Below, one piece after another: positions 34,486 through 43,672 of a stretch of 64,000 bases of DNA. Positions within the stretch are counted from its first letter, which is position 1. Each line of letters opens with the position of its first letter. Source of the stretch: Paenibacillus selenitireducens (lineage in GTDB: Bacteria > Bacillota > Bacilli > Paenibacillales > Paenibacillaceae). Location of the stretch: positions 614,554-678,553 of the forward strand of contig NZ_MSZX01000002.1 of assembly GCF_002021565.1 (NCBI RefSeq), written 5' to 3'. A model generated the notes under the pieces. It had not been told where the DNA came from and made no database searches. It saw only the letters and a program-made list of their open reading frames with translations. The position numbers and the translations under genes were made by a program.

Positions 34486-35964
34486 ATGGTTCATCTATCG
34501 CTTCGTCAAGAAGAAAGTCAGCGTACCATTAGTCGGAATTTATATGGTCATTTCTCAGAGCACTTAGGACGTTGTATTTACGAGGGATTATGGGTGGGAG
34601 AAGACTCACCGATTCCGAATACGGACGGGATTCGCAACGATGTTTTGGAAGCGCTTCGAAAAGTATCCGTGCCTGTTCTGAGGTGGCCTGGAGGTTGCTT
34701 TGCCGATGAGTATCACTGGAAAGATGGGATTGGCCCAAAAGAAGGCCGTCCACGCATGATTAACAACAACTGGGGCGGCGTGGAAGAGAATAACCATTTT
34801 GGAACCCATGAGTTTCTCCGTCTCTGTGAGTTAATCGGCGCCGAGCCTTATATTAGCGGCAATGTCGGCAGCGGTACCGTTCATGAAATGCAGCAATGGG
34901 TCGAGTACATGACTTTTGACGGTACGTCGCCGATGGCGGATTGGCGGAAAGCGAACGGTCGTGAGGAGCCGTGGAAGCTGAAGTATTTTGGCATTGGTAA
35001 TGAGAATTGGGGATGCGGCGGGAACATGCGTCCCGCGTATTACGCGGATTTGTACCGTCACTATGCTACATACGTTCGGAACTACTCAGGGAATGAAGTC
35101 TATAAAATCGCGTGCGGAGCGAGTGAGCATGACTACCATTGGACAGAAGTATTAATGCGTGAAGCGGGCCGCTTCATGCAGGGACTAAGCTTGCATTACT
35201 ACACGATTCCAACGGGAAATTGGCACGATAAAGGGCGCGCTACAGGCTTTGACGCATCGGAATGGTTCTCGACGCTGAAGAAGACGTTATTCATGGAAGA
35301 GTTAATCGTGAAACATAGCGCGATCATGGATCAATACGATCCTGACAAAAAAGTAGGCCTACTCGTCGATGAATGGGGAACATGGTACAACGTAGAGCCG
35401 GGTACGAACCCAGGTTTCCTGTATCAACAGAATACGATGCGGGATGCGCTGGTGGCTGGCATTAACCTGAATATTTTCCACCAGCACTGTGACCGGGTGA
35501 CGATGGCGAATATTGCACAGATCGTCAATGTGCTGCAAGCTCTGATTCTTACCGAAGGTGAGCAGATGCTGCTTACGCCCACGTATCATGTATTTGACAT
35601 GTATAAGGTTCACCAAGATAATACGCTGTTAGCGCTTGAGTTCGATAACCCGACGTATACCTTTGGGGAGGAAGAGATTCCGCAACTCAGTGCATCTGCC
35701 TCGATGGATTCGCAGGGGAACATTCATATTTCGGTATGTAATCTAAGCCATGATACAAGTGCGGAACTACAATGTAACCTTGGTGATCTTGTTCGTACGC
35801 AGGTAACCGGTCGAATGTTATGTGGAGATGCACTCGATGCGCATAATACGTTCGCTGAACCTCATCAAGTTCAACCGGTTCGTTATGAAGGAGCACGGCT
35901 AGAACAAGGATTATTATCTTTTGCACTGCCTGCTGCATCGGTCGTTGTCATTACCTTAACTTAA
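34486..35964 (+). CDS. abfA: GH51 alpha-L-arabinofuranosidase
   Basis: 492 residues from ATG 34486 behind CAAGGAGGAAAC; ATG 34468 lacks a site. It removes arabinofuranosyl side groups from arabino-oligosaccharides in the cytoplasm. Marks of the family: [20 protein letters not shown] at the N-terminus, [15 protein letters not shown] (about 67), the acid/base Glu in [12 protein letters not shown] (about 174) and the nucleophile Glu in [11 protein letters not shown] (about 293). A C-terminal beta-domain follows. Neighbours are a GH43 enzyme and an ArsR-type regulator, forming an arabinan module. Confidence 0.94.
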   Translation: MVHLSLRQEESQRTISRNLYGHFSEHLGRCIYEGLWVGEDSPIPNTDGIRNDVLEALRKVSVPVLRWPGGCFADEYHWKDGIGPKEGRPRMINNNWGGVEENNHFGTHEFLRLCELIGAEPYISGNVGSGTVHEMQQWVEYMTFDGTSPMADWRKANGREEPWKLKYFGIGNENWGCGGNMRPAYYADLYRHYATYVRNYSGNEVYKIACGASEHDYHWTEVLMREAGRFMQGLSLHYYTIPTGNWHDKGRATGFDASEWFSTLKKTLFMEELIVKHSAIMDQYDPDKKVGLLVDEWGTWYNVEPGTNPGFLYQQNTMRDALVAGINLNIFHQHCDRVTMANIAQIVNVLQALILTEGEQMLLTPTYHVFDMYKVHQDNTLLALEFDNPTYTFGEEEIPQLSASASMDSQGNIHISVCNLSHDTSAELQCNLGDLVRTQVTGRMLCGDALDAHNTFAEPHQVQPVRYEGARLEQGLLSFALPAASVVVITLT

Positions 35965-35976
35965 TCGGGGTGCTAT

Positions 35977-36240
35977 ATGGATACAACTTCAAATTGCAAA
36001 GGATGTAGGGAAAGTGTCAGGCTCTCTCCAGAGGAGATTGCAACATTGTTTCGAAATACGGTTCAAGATGTGGATCTCCCGCTTGTCACCGTGGAAGAGT
36101 ATGAGATTCGGATCGAACACTGTCGGCATTGCGAAGCCCTGCAATACGGTACGACGTGCAAATATTGCGGATGTATCGTGGAGATTAAATCCAAGCTGCA
36201 GCATGCCAAGTGTCCTTATCCCTATGCGCCGAAGTGGTAA
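35977..36240 (+). CDS. Small zinc-ribbon protein (DUF6171-like)
   Basis: 87 residues with eight cysteines: CKGC near the N-terminus, then CRHC, CKYCGC and a final Cys at AKCPYPYAPKW. This spacing suggests one or two structural zinc sites. It starts 12 bases after the GH51 stop and may share its transcript. The function is unknown; the resemblance to DUF6171 is from memory. Confidence 0.65.
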   Translation: MDTTSNCKGCRESVRLSPEEIATLFRNTVQDVDLPLVTVEEYEIRIEHCRHCEALQYGTTCKYCGCIVEIKSKLQHAKCPYPYAPKW

Positions 36241-36251
36241 GATCGATGAAG

Positions 36252-36290
36252 AAGCCCCCCCAAACCGTAAGGTCTGAGGGGCTCTAGTTT
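36252..36290. terminator. Hairpin between the zinc-ribbon gene and the convergent GH43 gene
   Basis: Stem AGCCCC with GGGGCT and inner ACC / GGT around GTAA, followed on the plus strand by CTAGTTTT. It probably serves both directions. Confidence 0.6.
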
Positions 36291-36292
36291 TA

Positions 36293-37177
36293 TTAGAAAG
36301 CGGAAGAGACCTCTTTCATTTCCAATGTTCCAGAACGTTCTTCAACCCGTAGAATGATAGGGCGTTCCTTCGGATTGTTATTCGGCGCGTGGAGGGTGAG
36401 GAGCAAGTTGCCGTACCAATCCTGGAACAACATCCCGTGCCCGCCATCTTCATGGAAGATCGGAGTTTCATCTTGTTTCCATGGACCTATAATTTTACCG
36501 CTAACAGAACGTGCCAGACCTGTGGCATAACCCTGGTAACCTCCGCTTGACCAGAGCATGACTAATTGACCGTTCCCCATCCGATGAAGATAAGGGCCGT
36601 CCGTCACCTGCTCGCCGCCTTCGCCAGGCTTCGACCATGGAGCAGAAGAGGCTTTGAATAGCAAGATGGGTTCTCCTACGGTATCATACAAGTTCGGCGC
36701 TAACTGCACCGCATACATCTCGCCATCGGTTACTTGCAACCATTCACGGCAGAATACCATCCAAGGTGTTCCATCCTTCTCGATATATAAGGTTCCATCA
36801 AGACACTCCCAATGGCGCGGGGTTATCGGACTATCCCCATGCGTCTGGAAGGGGCCTAGCGGGTGATCCGCAACGAGGATATGGGTTGCACGTGCGATGC
36901 CCTCTGCTTTAAAGGAGGCGAACATATAGAATTTACCTTGATAAAAATGAACCTCTGGCGCCCAATAGTGGTGGGTGCCCCAGAACGTCGGCCCTGGTCG
37001 AAAGGCAGGGTAAGGACCTTCCCAGTTGAGAAGATCACAGCTTTTATACACATCAAATCCCGCGGGTTTCCCATGCCAGGCCGTCGCTCCGTCTGTACCG
37101 TACAAATAATAAGTGTTCTCTCGGGACACGGGTAAAATGTACGGATCACGTAGGTTGATATCGGATAGCCTTTTCAC
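36293..37177 (-). CDS. GH43-type glycosidase (arabinan/xylan-active)
   Basis: 294 residues. GTG 37177 (minus) is chosen because AAAGGAGA lies 8 bases upstream; the longer frames from 37198 and 37273 include that site. The five-bladed propeller signature opens with INLRDPYILPV, holding the catalytic base Asp near residue 9. HHYWAPEVHFYQGKFYMFAS (about 69) contains the pKa-modulating region, and GGHGMLFQDWYGNLLLTLH (about 252) has the conserved His. No signal peptide, so it acts on imported oligosaccharides. With the GH51 enzyme it would release arabinose or xylose. Confidence 0.87.
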   Translation of the reverse strand: MKRLSDINLRDPYILPVSRENTYYLYGTDGATAWHGKPAGFDVYKSCDLLNWEGPYPAFRPGPTFWGTHHYWAPEVHFYQGKFYMFASFKAEGIARATHILVADHPLGPFQTHGDSPITPRHWECLDGTLYIEKDGTPWMVFCREWLQVTDGEMYAVQLAPNLYDTVGEPILLFKASSAPWSKPGEGGEQVTDGPYLHRMGNGQLVMLWSSGGYQGYATGLARSVSGKIIGPWKQDETPIFHEDGGHGMLFQDWYGNLLLTLHAPNNNPKERPIILRVEERSGTLEMKEVSSAF

Positions 37178-37339
37178 ACAAATTCTCTCCTTTACCATAT
37201 GGTTAATAGTACTAGAGTAGCATGACTCTGGTAGGTGTTCAATATGTTGGACGGCTGCATGGAGAGAATTCATATAATAGACAATGATGGTAGATTATAG
37301 ATCGTGAGCTTGATAAGGCTGTAATATTCGCATACATAA

Positions 37340-37368
37340 AGCCCGCAGCTGGATGCAGCTGCGGGCTT
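37340..37368 (-). terminator. Hairpin after the ArsR-family gene
   Basis: Perfect stem AGCCCGCAGCTG / CAGCTGCGGGCT around a four-base loop, 11 bases after the regulator stop on the minus strand. The following TTATG gives only a weak T tail. Confidence 0.7.
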
Positions 37369-37379
37369 CTCACCTAACA

Positions 37380-38312
37380 CTATTCTGTTCGTTGTTCAGG
37401 ACTTGAGATTTTGTGATAGAAGAGCTTGAATAGAATGTCCTGGTTATAGTTCCCGAAGCCGGAACCGAATAAGGTGACGCCGCCGATATGTTCAGCATCG
37501 TCGAGTACGGCGATCCGAAATCTCCATTGTTGCTGGCGCAAGTTCAAGTCCTTCAATTTGACGTCGGACAGTTGGAGACCGTCCATGAAAGTTCCGTCTT
37601 CGGTTACTCTCAATCGCTTCAATAGACCGTATTGGTTAACCACTTCGAACCACCAATCCGGATTGAGCTTTCCTTTGCTTCCAGCAAAGTCCCCAGGACT
37701 TGTCCACGTGCCAAGGTTCACGTCGTTCAAGAAAAAGGTAATATCCGAAGGCCAATTGCTGTTCGCGAACGGGGCTTCCGAACCGAGCTCTAATGAAATC
37801 TCAAGCTCATTAGGCATTTCGCTTGCTAGGAGGTAGTTCGGGATTTTGTATTCAACAAACCCTTTGCCGAACCATAAGATCTTGGCGTTCACTCGCTCCG
37901 GATCCAGGAAATAACGCGGATCATCAAATACGCCTATGACATTCTCGCGCGTGCATATCCCACAGGTGGGAACGATTTCGAAATCGGTATATAAACCAAT
38001 CGATACTTCGGTAATGTGAGATTCACGGGTTTTCTTCTGTTGTGTAGGGAACTCAATGCGGATCTCATCCAAATGGAGGGAACACATTTTACGTGCGGCA
38101 CCTTTACTGGGAACCATTTCGCAATGGACGATTCCTGATTTTTCGAGCTTGCGAATGTGCATAGTCATGATGGCACTGCTAAGATTCAAGGCTTCGGCCA
38201 GCTCTTTAATATTCATCGATTTTTCATTTAATATATGAATTATTTGAATGCGAACTTTGCTAGCGAGCGCTTCAAAGACGGGGAGATACTTTTCAGATAC
38301 ATCAATATCCAT
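37380..38312 (-). CDS. ArsR-family regulator with large C-terminal ligand domain
   Basis: 310 residues; ATG 38312 (minus) has GGAGGG 6 bases upstream. Residues 10-75 form a winged helix (LNEKSMNIKELAEALNLSSA, then IMTMHIRKLEKSGIVHCEM). The remaining 220 residues are an unusually large effector region with beta-rich segments (WFGKGFVEYKIPNYLL, NWPSDITFFLNDVNLGTW, DWWFEVVNQYGLLKRLRV) and a CGIC motif near residue 115. It lies downstream of arabinan genes and its leader resembles that of the GH51 gene, so it is probably their autoregulated repressor. Confidence 0.83.
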   Translation of the reverse strand: MDIDVSEKYLPVFEALASKVRIQIIHILNEKSMNIKELAEALNLSSAIMTMHIRKLEKSGIVHCEMVPSKGAARKMCSLHLDEIRIEFPTQQKKTRESHITEVSIGLYTDFEIVPTCGICTRENVIGVFDDPRYFLDPERVNAKILWFGKGFVEYKIPNYLLASEMPNELEISLELGSEAPFANSNWPSDITFFLNDVNLGTWTSPGDFAGSKGKLNPDWWFEVVNQYGLLKRLRVTEDGTFMDGLQLSDVKLKDLNLRQQQWRFRIAVLDDAEHIGGVTLFGSGFGNYNQDILFKLFYHKISSPEQRTE

Positions 38313-38336
38313 ACGCAGGCCCTCCGTATACAATTT

Positions 38337-38361
38337 GTTAACATATAAATTAATATTACGT
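38337..38361 (-). promoter_or_regulatory. Operator-like AT-rich element before the ArsR-family gene
   Basis: Read on the minus strand the element is GTAATATTAATTTATATGTT followed by AAC. It matches the 34433-34457 element before the GH51 gene in the blocks TAATATTA, TATAT and TTAAC with equal order. Confidence 0.45.
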
Positions 38362-38509
38362 GAGGTTCAAGGTGATGGCAAGTTTTTCAAGTTCATACGG
38401 CGAATCCATGAATACGGCGCGTTTGTCCTTGAAGTACGAATAAAAGCTTCCGGGGGATACGCCTACCGCGGCAGCGATTTCTTTGGTGTTGGTCTGATGG
38501 CACCCTTTT
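38356..38509 (-). pseudogene. TetR-family regulator fragment (DNA-binding domain)
   Basis: A minus-strand frame reads KGCHQTNTKEIAAAVGVSPG, then SFYSYFKDKRAVFMDSPYEL and a stop after NLT. The HTH of TetR proteins (TKEIAAAVGVSPGSFYSYFK) is plain. A stop codon precedes KGCHQ, and the ligand domain is missing, so about 48 codons of a once larger gene remain. The decayed end overlaps the ArsR leader element. The original partner gene may be the acyltransferase at 38575 or something deleted. Confidence 0.7.
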
Positions 38510-38574
38510 TAAGGCTTATTTAATATTCAAAGGGTATACTTGCGCGTAACTGCAATGAAGGAGGATTTTTATTC

Positions 38575-39795
38575 ATGGGTAAGCCGCGCATCGAAGAATG
38601 GACTCAGCTAAGGGCGCTTGCGTTTCTGGCCATCGTCATGCAGCACTCGATCGCTGAGTACATTTACAGGGCCGATATTGAACAAGTCGACTCCATTATG
38701 CTGACGATGGTATACCATTTGACCCGTTTTGGCACCCCGACATTTGTGTTTTTGTCTGCTGTATTGTTGTTTTACAATTACGACGGCAAAATGAACTATT
38801 ACCAATTTATCCGAAAAAGGCTTAGGGATGTCTATGTCCCTTTCCTATGCTGGACTGTGATTTATTGGCTGTATGTCCACGTATTTTCGCCGTCATTTTG
38901 GCAGAAGGGCGGACAGGATTGGGGCACCTTACTCCGAGAGCTGCTCATCCCGCAAAATGGCTACCAGCTATGGTTTATTAATATGATCATGCAATTTTAT
39001 ATTTTCTTTCCCGTATTTGCGGCTGTTTACCGAAGCGTTAACGGCAAGCTTCAGTCTCTGCATGAACGGACTCGCAGCCGGAGCGTTTTCGCGATCATCG
39101 CCTGCACCGGCATAGGTTATTTCGCGTTGTTGTATCTTTCTTATCATCAAATGGGTTCCTGGGCGGAAGCGCTAGGGAGACCTTGGTCCGATTTGCTCGA
39201 GTACCGCAGCTATTCCTTTCTTATGTACGGGTTTTATTTTGTGATCGGTGCGGTATGCGCCGCAAATATTGGAAAGTGGCGGACATGGTGCACAAAGCTG
39301 CTGCCGTGGAGTGGGCTTGTCTTTCTGGGCATGTATATCCGGCTTGGCTCTGATGTGCTGCGGGGTTCGGGAGAGGTCGTAAACCTGAATATTTCCACGT
39401 ATCTCAAACCGGCCACCTTTATCATCATCATGGCACAAATGCTGCTATTATACGGTCTTTTGATCATGATGCAGGGCCGAAATAAAATTTTTTTGCGCCT
39501 GCTTTCATGGATCGGCAGGTATTCGTTTGGAGGGTATCTGGTACATGCCCTGATTATTTACGTCATCGCAAATTTTACCCGTCCTTTGGCGCTTGGAGGA
39601 AACCATTTGAGGTTCGCGCTGCTGACCTTTATGCTGACCGTGGCAGCATCGCTTGGGATCAGCTACATGTTATCCCGTACGCCGGGTGCGGGTTGGATCG
39701 TTGGGGCCAAAAAGCGGAGCCAGCAGCGGAAAACTACGGAGGAATCCGATAACCGGAGCGAGTCCCGAGTGTTTCTTATCGCCAATAATCGCTAG
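38575..39795 (+). CDS. Acyltransferase 3 family integral membrane protein
   Basis: 406 residues with about ten membrane helices. The opening IEEWTQLRALAFLAIVMQHS contains the RxxAxxxV..xH pattern of acyltransferase 3 enzymes, with the conserved His near residue 22. Such proteins transfer acetyl or other acyl groups to surface sugars, but the acceptor is unknown. Codon choice is more GC-rich than the flanks. AAGGAGG precedes the start. Confidence 0.83.
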   Translation: MGKPRIEEWTQLRALAFLAIVMQHSIAEYIYRADIEQVDSIMLTMVYHLTRFGTPTFVFLSAVLLFYNYDGKMNYYQFIRKRLRDVYVPFLCWTVIYWLYVHVFSPSFWQKGGQDWGTLLRELLIPQNGYQLWFINMIMQFYIFFPVFAAVYRSVNGKLQSLHERTRSRSVFAIIACTGIGYFALLYLSYHQMGSWAEALGRPWSDLLEYRSYSFLMYGFYFVIGAVCAANIGKWRTWCTKLLPWSGLVFLGMYIRLGSDVLRGSGEVVNLNISTYLKPATFIIIMAQMLLLYGLLIMMQGRNKIFLRLLSWIGRYSFGGYLVHALIIYVIANFTRPLALGGNHLRFALLTFMLTVAASLGISYMLSRTPGAGWIVGAKKRSQQRKTTEESDNRSESRVFLIANNR

Positions 39796-39903
39796 TTTGC
39801 GACGAGTGACAATGATATTTCTACGAAAATAAGTAGGGGATATTCATCCAACATAGCATCAAGGGGAGAGAAAAGTGAAATAAAGTTGTAAGCGAATAAG
39901 GTG

Positions 39904-39938
39904 AGACGTACTGGCTAACGAGCTGGTACGTCTCTTTG
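39904..39938 (+). terminator. Terminator after the acyltransferase gene
   Basis: Stem AGACGTAC / GTACGTCT with an inner GGCT / AGCT pairing around AACG, then CTTTGAT. Apart from this and the CymR-like box, I see nothing else in the 316-base gap to 40112. Confidence 0.7.
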
Positions 39939-40044
39939 ATGTGCATATCTGGCTTATAGATTCTTTCTATAATTGGATAGAAAACCCTGATAATCCAAGT
40001 TATTGACGCTCGATATGCCCGGTGATAAGCTGTATTCACAAGAT

Positions 40045-40071
40045 TAATACCGACAATATTTATAGGAATTA
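40045..40071 (+). promoter_or_regulatory. CymR-type sulfur-regulon box
   Basis: The 27 bases start TAATACCGACAATA and end ATAGGAATTA. They fit the CymR consensus TAWWNC-N4-ANNWNANATNGGAATTW as I recall it at all fixed positions but one. TATAAT begins at 40072, so a bound repressor would overlap the promoter of the monooxygenase gene 40 bases downstream. Confidence 0.55.
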
Positions 40072-40111
40072 TATAATTTAATAAAAGAAGAAATAGAGGA
40101 GGAGAGGCGTT

Positions 40112-41449
40112 ATGACGAAACAAAGACAACTAAAATTTGGCGCGATAATTCATGGGGTTGGCGGAAATATGTCAGGTTGGAGGCATCCGGATGCGATTGC
40201 AGACGCAAGCGTAAATTTCAATTTTTATAAAGAGCAAGCGCAAAAGGCGGAAGAAGGCAAATTCGATCTCGTATTTATAGCCGATGGGTTGTTTATCAAC
40301 GAAAAATCGATTCCCCATTTCTTGAATCGGTTCGAGCCCATCACCATCTTATCCGCGTTAGCCGCAGTAACGAGCAAAATTGGCCTCGTGGGAACCTTAT
40401 CGACTTCGTATAGCGAACCTTTTACCGTAGCCAGACAGTTCGCATCCTTGGATCATATCAGCCATGGCAGAGCAGGCTGGAATGTCGTCACCTCTCCGCT
40501 CGAAGGATCTGCGCTGAATTACGGGAAGACGATTGAACAGCATCCGAAGCATGCCGACCGTTACCGGATCGCGGCAGAGTATTTGGAGGTAACAAAGGGG
40601 TTATGGGACTCATGGGAGGATGATGCATTTGTTCGGAATAAAGAAACCGGCCAATTTTTTGATCCGAGCAAGCTGCATACGCTGAATCATAAAGGAGAGT
40701 TTTTCTCCGTACAAGGGCCTTTGAATATTGCGCGATCCAAGCAAGGGCAGCCCGTCATCTTTCAAGCGGGTTCCTCGGATGCAGGCAAGAATCTAGCGGC
40801 CAAAGAAGCGGATGCGATTTTCACGGGACATCCAAGTATCGAAGAAGCGAGAAATTTCTATCAAGATGTCAAGTCGAGAGCTGCGGGATATGGACGGTCT
40901 GGGGATGAGATTGTTATTTTACCGGGGATTGGGCCCATTGTGGGTCGAACGGAAGAAGAAGCAGAGCGTAAATATCAGGAAATCGCGAGTTTGGTCACGA
41001 TTGAGAATGCGTTAGATTATTTAGGGCGTTTCTTCGAACATCATGATTTCTCGCAATATCCGCTGGATGATACATTCCCTGATCTGGGGGATTTGGGAAG
41101 CAATAGCTTTAAGAGTGGTACGGATCGGATCAAAAAAGAAGCAAAGGAGAACAACTTGACCCTCCGCCAAGTGGCCTTGCAATCGGCTACGCCGAAGCCG
41201 CAATTTATCGGTACGCCGGAGCAAGTGGCAGATCAAATACAAGAATGGTTCGAAGCCGGCGCAGCCGATGGATTTATTTTTGCTACAGCCTATCCGGGTG
41301 CCTTACATGATTTCGTCGATGGGGTCATTCCGATCCTCCAAGATCGCGGGATTTACCGCACGGATTATGAGTCAGATACCTTGCGCGGTAATTTAGGACT
41401 CGCGGTTCCTGAGAACCGTTATGTCAAAAATCCAGTGGCGAACGGCTAA
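40112..41449 (+). CDS. LLM-class FMNH2-dependent monooxygenase (NtaA/SnaA/DszA type)
   Basis: 445 residues. The luciferase-like fold of the NtaA subgroup is visible in [55 protein letters not shown] (about 118) and [20 protein letters not shown] (about 212). It oxidises a small organic compound with reduced flavin supplied by a partner reductase, encoded at 41791. The CymR-like box suggests a sulfur source such as an alkyl sulfide or sulfonate, but the substrate is not determined. AGGAGGAGAGG is the ribosome site. Confidence 0.87.
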   Translation: MTKQRQLKFGAIIHGVGGNMSGWRHPDAIADASVNFNFYKEQAQKAEEGKFDLVFIADGLFINEKSIPHFLNRFEPITILSALAAVTSKIGLVGTLSTSYSEPFTVARQFASLDHISHGRAGWNVVTSPLEGSALNYGKTIEQHPKHADRYRIAAEYLEVTKGLWDSWEDDAFVRNKETGQFFDPSKLHTLNHKGEFFSVQGPLNIARSKQGQPVIFQAGSSDAGKNLAAKEADAIFTGHPSIEEARNFYQDVKSRAAGYGRSGDEIVILPGIGPIVGRTEEEAERKYQEIASLVTIENALDYLGRFFEHHDFSQYPLDDTFPDLGDLGSNSFKSGTDRIKKEAKENNLTLRQVALQSATPKPQFIGTPEQVADQIQEWFEAGAADGFIFATAYPGALHDFVDGVIPILQDRGIYRTDYESDTLRGNLGLAVPENRYVKNPVANG

Positions 41450-41468
41450 ATGAATAGGCGACATGTAG

Positions 41469-41746
41469 TTGGAGAAGCTGGTTGAAATCGTACCGAGCGA
41501 ACAACTCTTTCTTGATCCGGCTCACCATTACACGAAAGGTCTTCTTGCATCTATTCCGGTAGCTGATCCTACACGAAAACGTGAATATGTTGCGATGCAA
41601 GGCGAGATCCCATCCCCCACAAATCCCCCGTCCGGCTGCAGGTTCCATACACGTGTCCAGCGGCGACAGCCCGTTGCCGCGGACAACAACCGGAGCTGAG
41701 CGAGCTCCGCCCAGGGCATTGGGTAGCATGTCATGATCCGTTATAG
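41469..41746 (+). pseudogene. Remnant of an oligopeptide-type ABC ATPase (OppF/DppF C-terminus)
   Basis: The frame from 41469 reads KLVEIVPSEQLFLDPAHHYT, then KGLLASIPVADPTRK and GEIPSPTNPPSGCRFHT, which is the C-terminal region of OppD/OppF-type ATPases. After CRFHT the homology moves to another frame (RGQQPELSELRPGHWVACHD) and ends at a stop at 41744. The Walker motifs are absent. This looks like what remained after an internal deletion that removed an ABC transporter between the monooxygenase and its reductase. Confidence 0.8.
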
Positions 41747-41790
41747 ATATAGAACTTCATAGATTGATTGATAAGAGGAGTGATGGTTAT

Positions 41791-42351
41791 ATGGCTAAAA
41801 CTGCCGTGATCTCAGGAAGTCCATCCATAAATTCGCGTCTGAACGGGGTTCTGCATCTCCTTCAGTCACAGCTGCTCTCCGCGGGCATCGACATTAAAGT
41901 CATTGAAGTTCGGAGTTTACCGCCAGAAGATCTCATCTATACCCAATTCGATAGCCCCGTGATTGTCGAAGCGAATCAAGTGATTGCCGATGCAGATGCG
42001 GTTGTTGTTGCAACGCCGATTTATAAAGCTTCCTATACGGGAGTCATCAAAACGTTCTTGGATGTAATCCCGCAGAAAGGCTTGGCGAATAAGGTGATTC
42101 TTCCTGTTGCAATGGGCGGAACCATTGCCCATCTGCTAGCGTTGGATTATGCCTTAAAACCCGTATTAGCCGCTTTAGGAGCTAGCGTACAGCTCTCAGG
42201 TGTCTACGCACTGGATGCGCAGGTTCTTCGGAATGAGGATGGAACCTTTGAGGTGGCAGACGAATTGAAGCAACGCATATCCAATGTTTCCCATGAATTT
42301 CTTCATGAAATTCGGCTTCGTGCCCAAGCGGGGACAACGCGCATTCATTAA
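41791..42351 (+). CDS. NADPH-dependent FMN reductase (SsuE type)
   Basis: 186 residues from ATG 41791 with GAGGAG upstream. Flavodoxin-like fold: AVISGSPSINSRLNGVL at the N-terminus binds the FMN phosphate, ADAVVVATPIYKASYTGVIK (about 72) and LPVAMGGTIAHLLALDYALK (about 107) line the flavin. It should feed reduced FMN to the monooxygenase at 40112. The two genes are now separated only by an ABC-ATPase remnant. Confidence 0.9.
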   Translation: MAKTAVISGSPSINSRLNGVLHLLQSQLLSAGIDIKVIEVRSLPPEDLIYTQFDSPVIVEANQVIADADAVVVATPIYKASYTGVIKTFLDVIPQKGLANKVILPVAMGGTIAHLLALDYALKPVLAALGASVQLSGVYALDAQVLRNEDGTFEVADELKQRISNVSHEFLHEIRLRAQAGTTRIH

Positions 42352-42365
42352 AAATAGATCGCAAC

Positions 42366-42400
42366 AATAACCCTCCGGCAGAGCATGGAGGGTTATTGCT
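42366..42400 (+). terminator. Terminator after the FMN reductase gene
   Basis: Stem AATAACCCTCC / GGAGGGTTATT around GGCAGAGCAT, followed by GCTTGTCTC; the T tail is poor. Confidence 0.65.
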
Positions 42401-42507
42401 TGTCTCGTTTTCTAGACAAACTCTCTCAAAAAAGGGGACTGTTTTGAAGAAAACCGTCGTAAAATATACCAAATTATAGGAGATGGGTGAGATAGGAGAG
42501 GATTCTA

Positions 42508-42759
42508 ATGATTATCATTAAAGTTATATCGAAAACAGATTTTCTGAATTTCATGACGATAGATATTGCGCTAGGTTCTGCATGTTACATGGCCTTACGG
42601 ATCAAGCATACGCTAGGTTATGAATTACTAGGGATAGTTGGAAGTTACGTCATCACAGAAATTGGCAAAAGGGTGATGCGATCCTATCCTATATGGAGTA
42701 AATTGCACCAAATTGCTTATCGAATTCAACCTGTTCGCACCGTAGCTCCGTCTAAATAG
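42508..42759 (+). CDS. Small hypothetical protein, possibly membrane-associated
   Basis: 83 residues behind GATAGGAGAGG. The middle is moderately hydrophobic (FMTIDIALGSACYMALRI, then YELLGIVGSYVITEIGKRV) and the C-terminus basic (KLHQIAYRIQPVRT). No family recognised. It stands alone between the FMN reductase terminator and the UPF0158 gene. Confidence 0.55.
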   Translation: MIIIKVISKTDFLNFMTIDIALGSACYMALRIKHTLGYELLGIVGSYVITEIGKRVMRSYPIWSKLHQIAYRIQPVRTVAPSK

Positions 42760-42888
42760 TACATGCGTTTCAACCCTGCGGGTTCATGAATACAGGAACG
42801 ATATACGACAACATTAAGATGTTATATAAACCCCTTATTCATGACCGATAAACATAGTAAACGTAATTTTTTATAAGATGGAACAATC

Positions 42889-43356
42889 ATGCACAAACCA
42901 ATTAATCTTCAAGGAATTATTGATGGACTGGAAATGCAAATGGATGGAACGAGCATTTACTTAAACCTTAAGACCGGTGAAGTCATTTCAGTATCTGATG
43001 AAGACATTAGGACAGCGGAAGAGGATGAACCGTTTGATCATTTACCGGATTGGCAGCAAGAAGCTATTAATGCAGTAATTGATATTCTTGAAAACTTTGA
43101 TGATTATGAAGAGCTGCCAACAAAATTTGAAATCAATGAATATGAAATGATGGAAGATTTCTGTTGTGAAATAAAGGATCAAAGAAATAAAGAGCAATTG
43201 TTGGATGCAATTCGTGGAAGGGGAGCATTCAGAAGATTTAAGGATCAGGTCCATTATCTAGGAATAGAACAAGAGTGGTATGCTTATCGGGATGAACGGT
43301 ATAAACAAATTGCAATTGATTGGTGTAAAGATTATAACTTGAAATACATTGAATAA
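42889..43356 (+). CDS. UPF0158 family protein
   Basis: 155 residues, acidic. The sequence follows the UPF0158 plan: a strand pair with YLNLKTGEVISVSDED, an acidic helix with FDDYEELPTKFEINEYEMME, and the C-terminal LDAIRGRGAFRRFKD with WYAYRDERYKQIAIDWCKD. Function is unknown. The gene is AT-rich and lies at the left edge of the toxin-repeat block; the start has only a weak site (ATGGAAC), so the start is tentative. Confidence 0.75.
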   Translation: MHKPINLQGIIDGLEMQMDGTSIYLNLKTGEVISVSDEDIRTAEEDEPFDHLPDWQQEAINAVIDILENFDDYEELPTKFEINEYEMMEDFCCEIKDQRNKEQLLDAIRGRGAFRRFKDQVHYLGIEQEWYAYRDERYKQIAIDWCKDYNLKYIE

Positions 43357-43390
43357 TACTAAAACTAAAATTTTGTGGGTATCTCAGGTT

Positions 43391-43480
43391 GACGTCGTCT
43401 AGGCTAAAGCAAGGAAGCAGATTCAGCGGACACACCCGGGCCACCCAACCGCATCGCGGCCGGACCTAAAGGTCCTTAGG
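43391..43480. repeat. GC-rich repeat, divergent left copy
   Basis: The block AGATTCAGCGGACACACCC resembles GGATTCAGCAGACAACCC at about 45270 and AGAGTCAGGCAAACAACCC in the two spacers between the toxin genes. It is followed by complementary segments such as CCACCC / GGGTGGTG and GGACCT / AGGTCC that could fold. No protein is encoded. Confidence 0.5.
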
Positions 43481-43672
43481 GTGGTGAGGTGTCGCGAACA
43501 CGGAAACGTATCTGAAAGGGATGCAGATATTGAAACCGTATAAAAAATAAACAAACAACACAAAAACCAATAAATATATAGGAACGCTTGTACGTAGATA
43601 TAAATAAAGGTAAAATATAACTACAATTGAATCTTGGGTGGGCATGGTTTCCCTTCGAAAGGAGGTGAGGCC

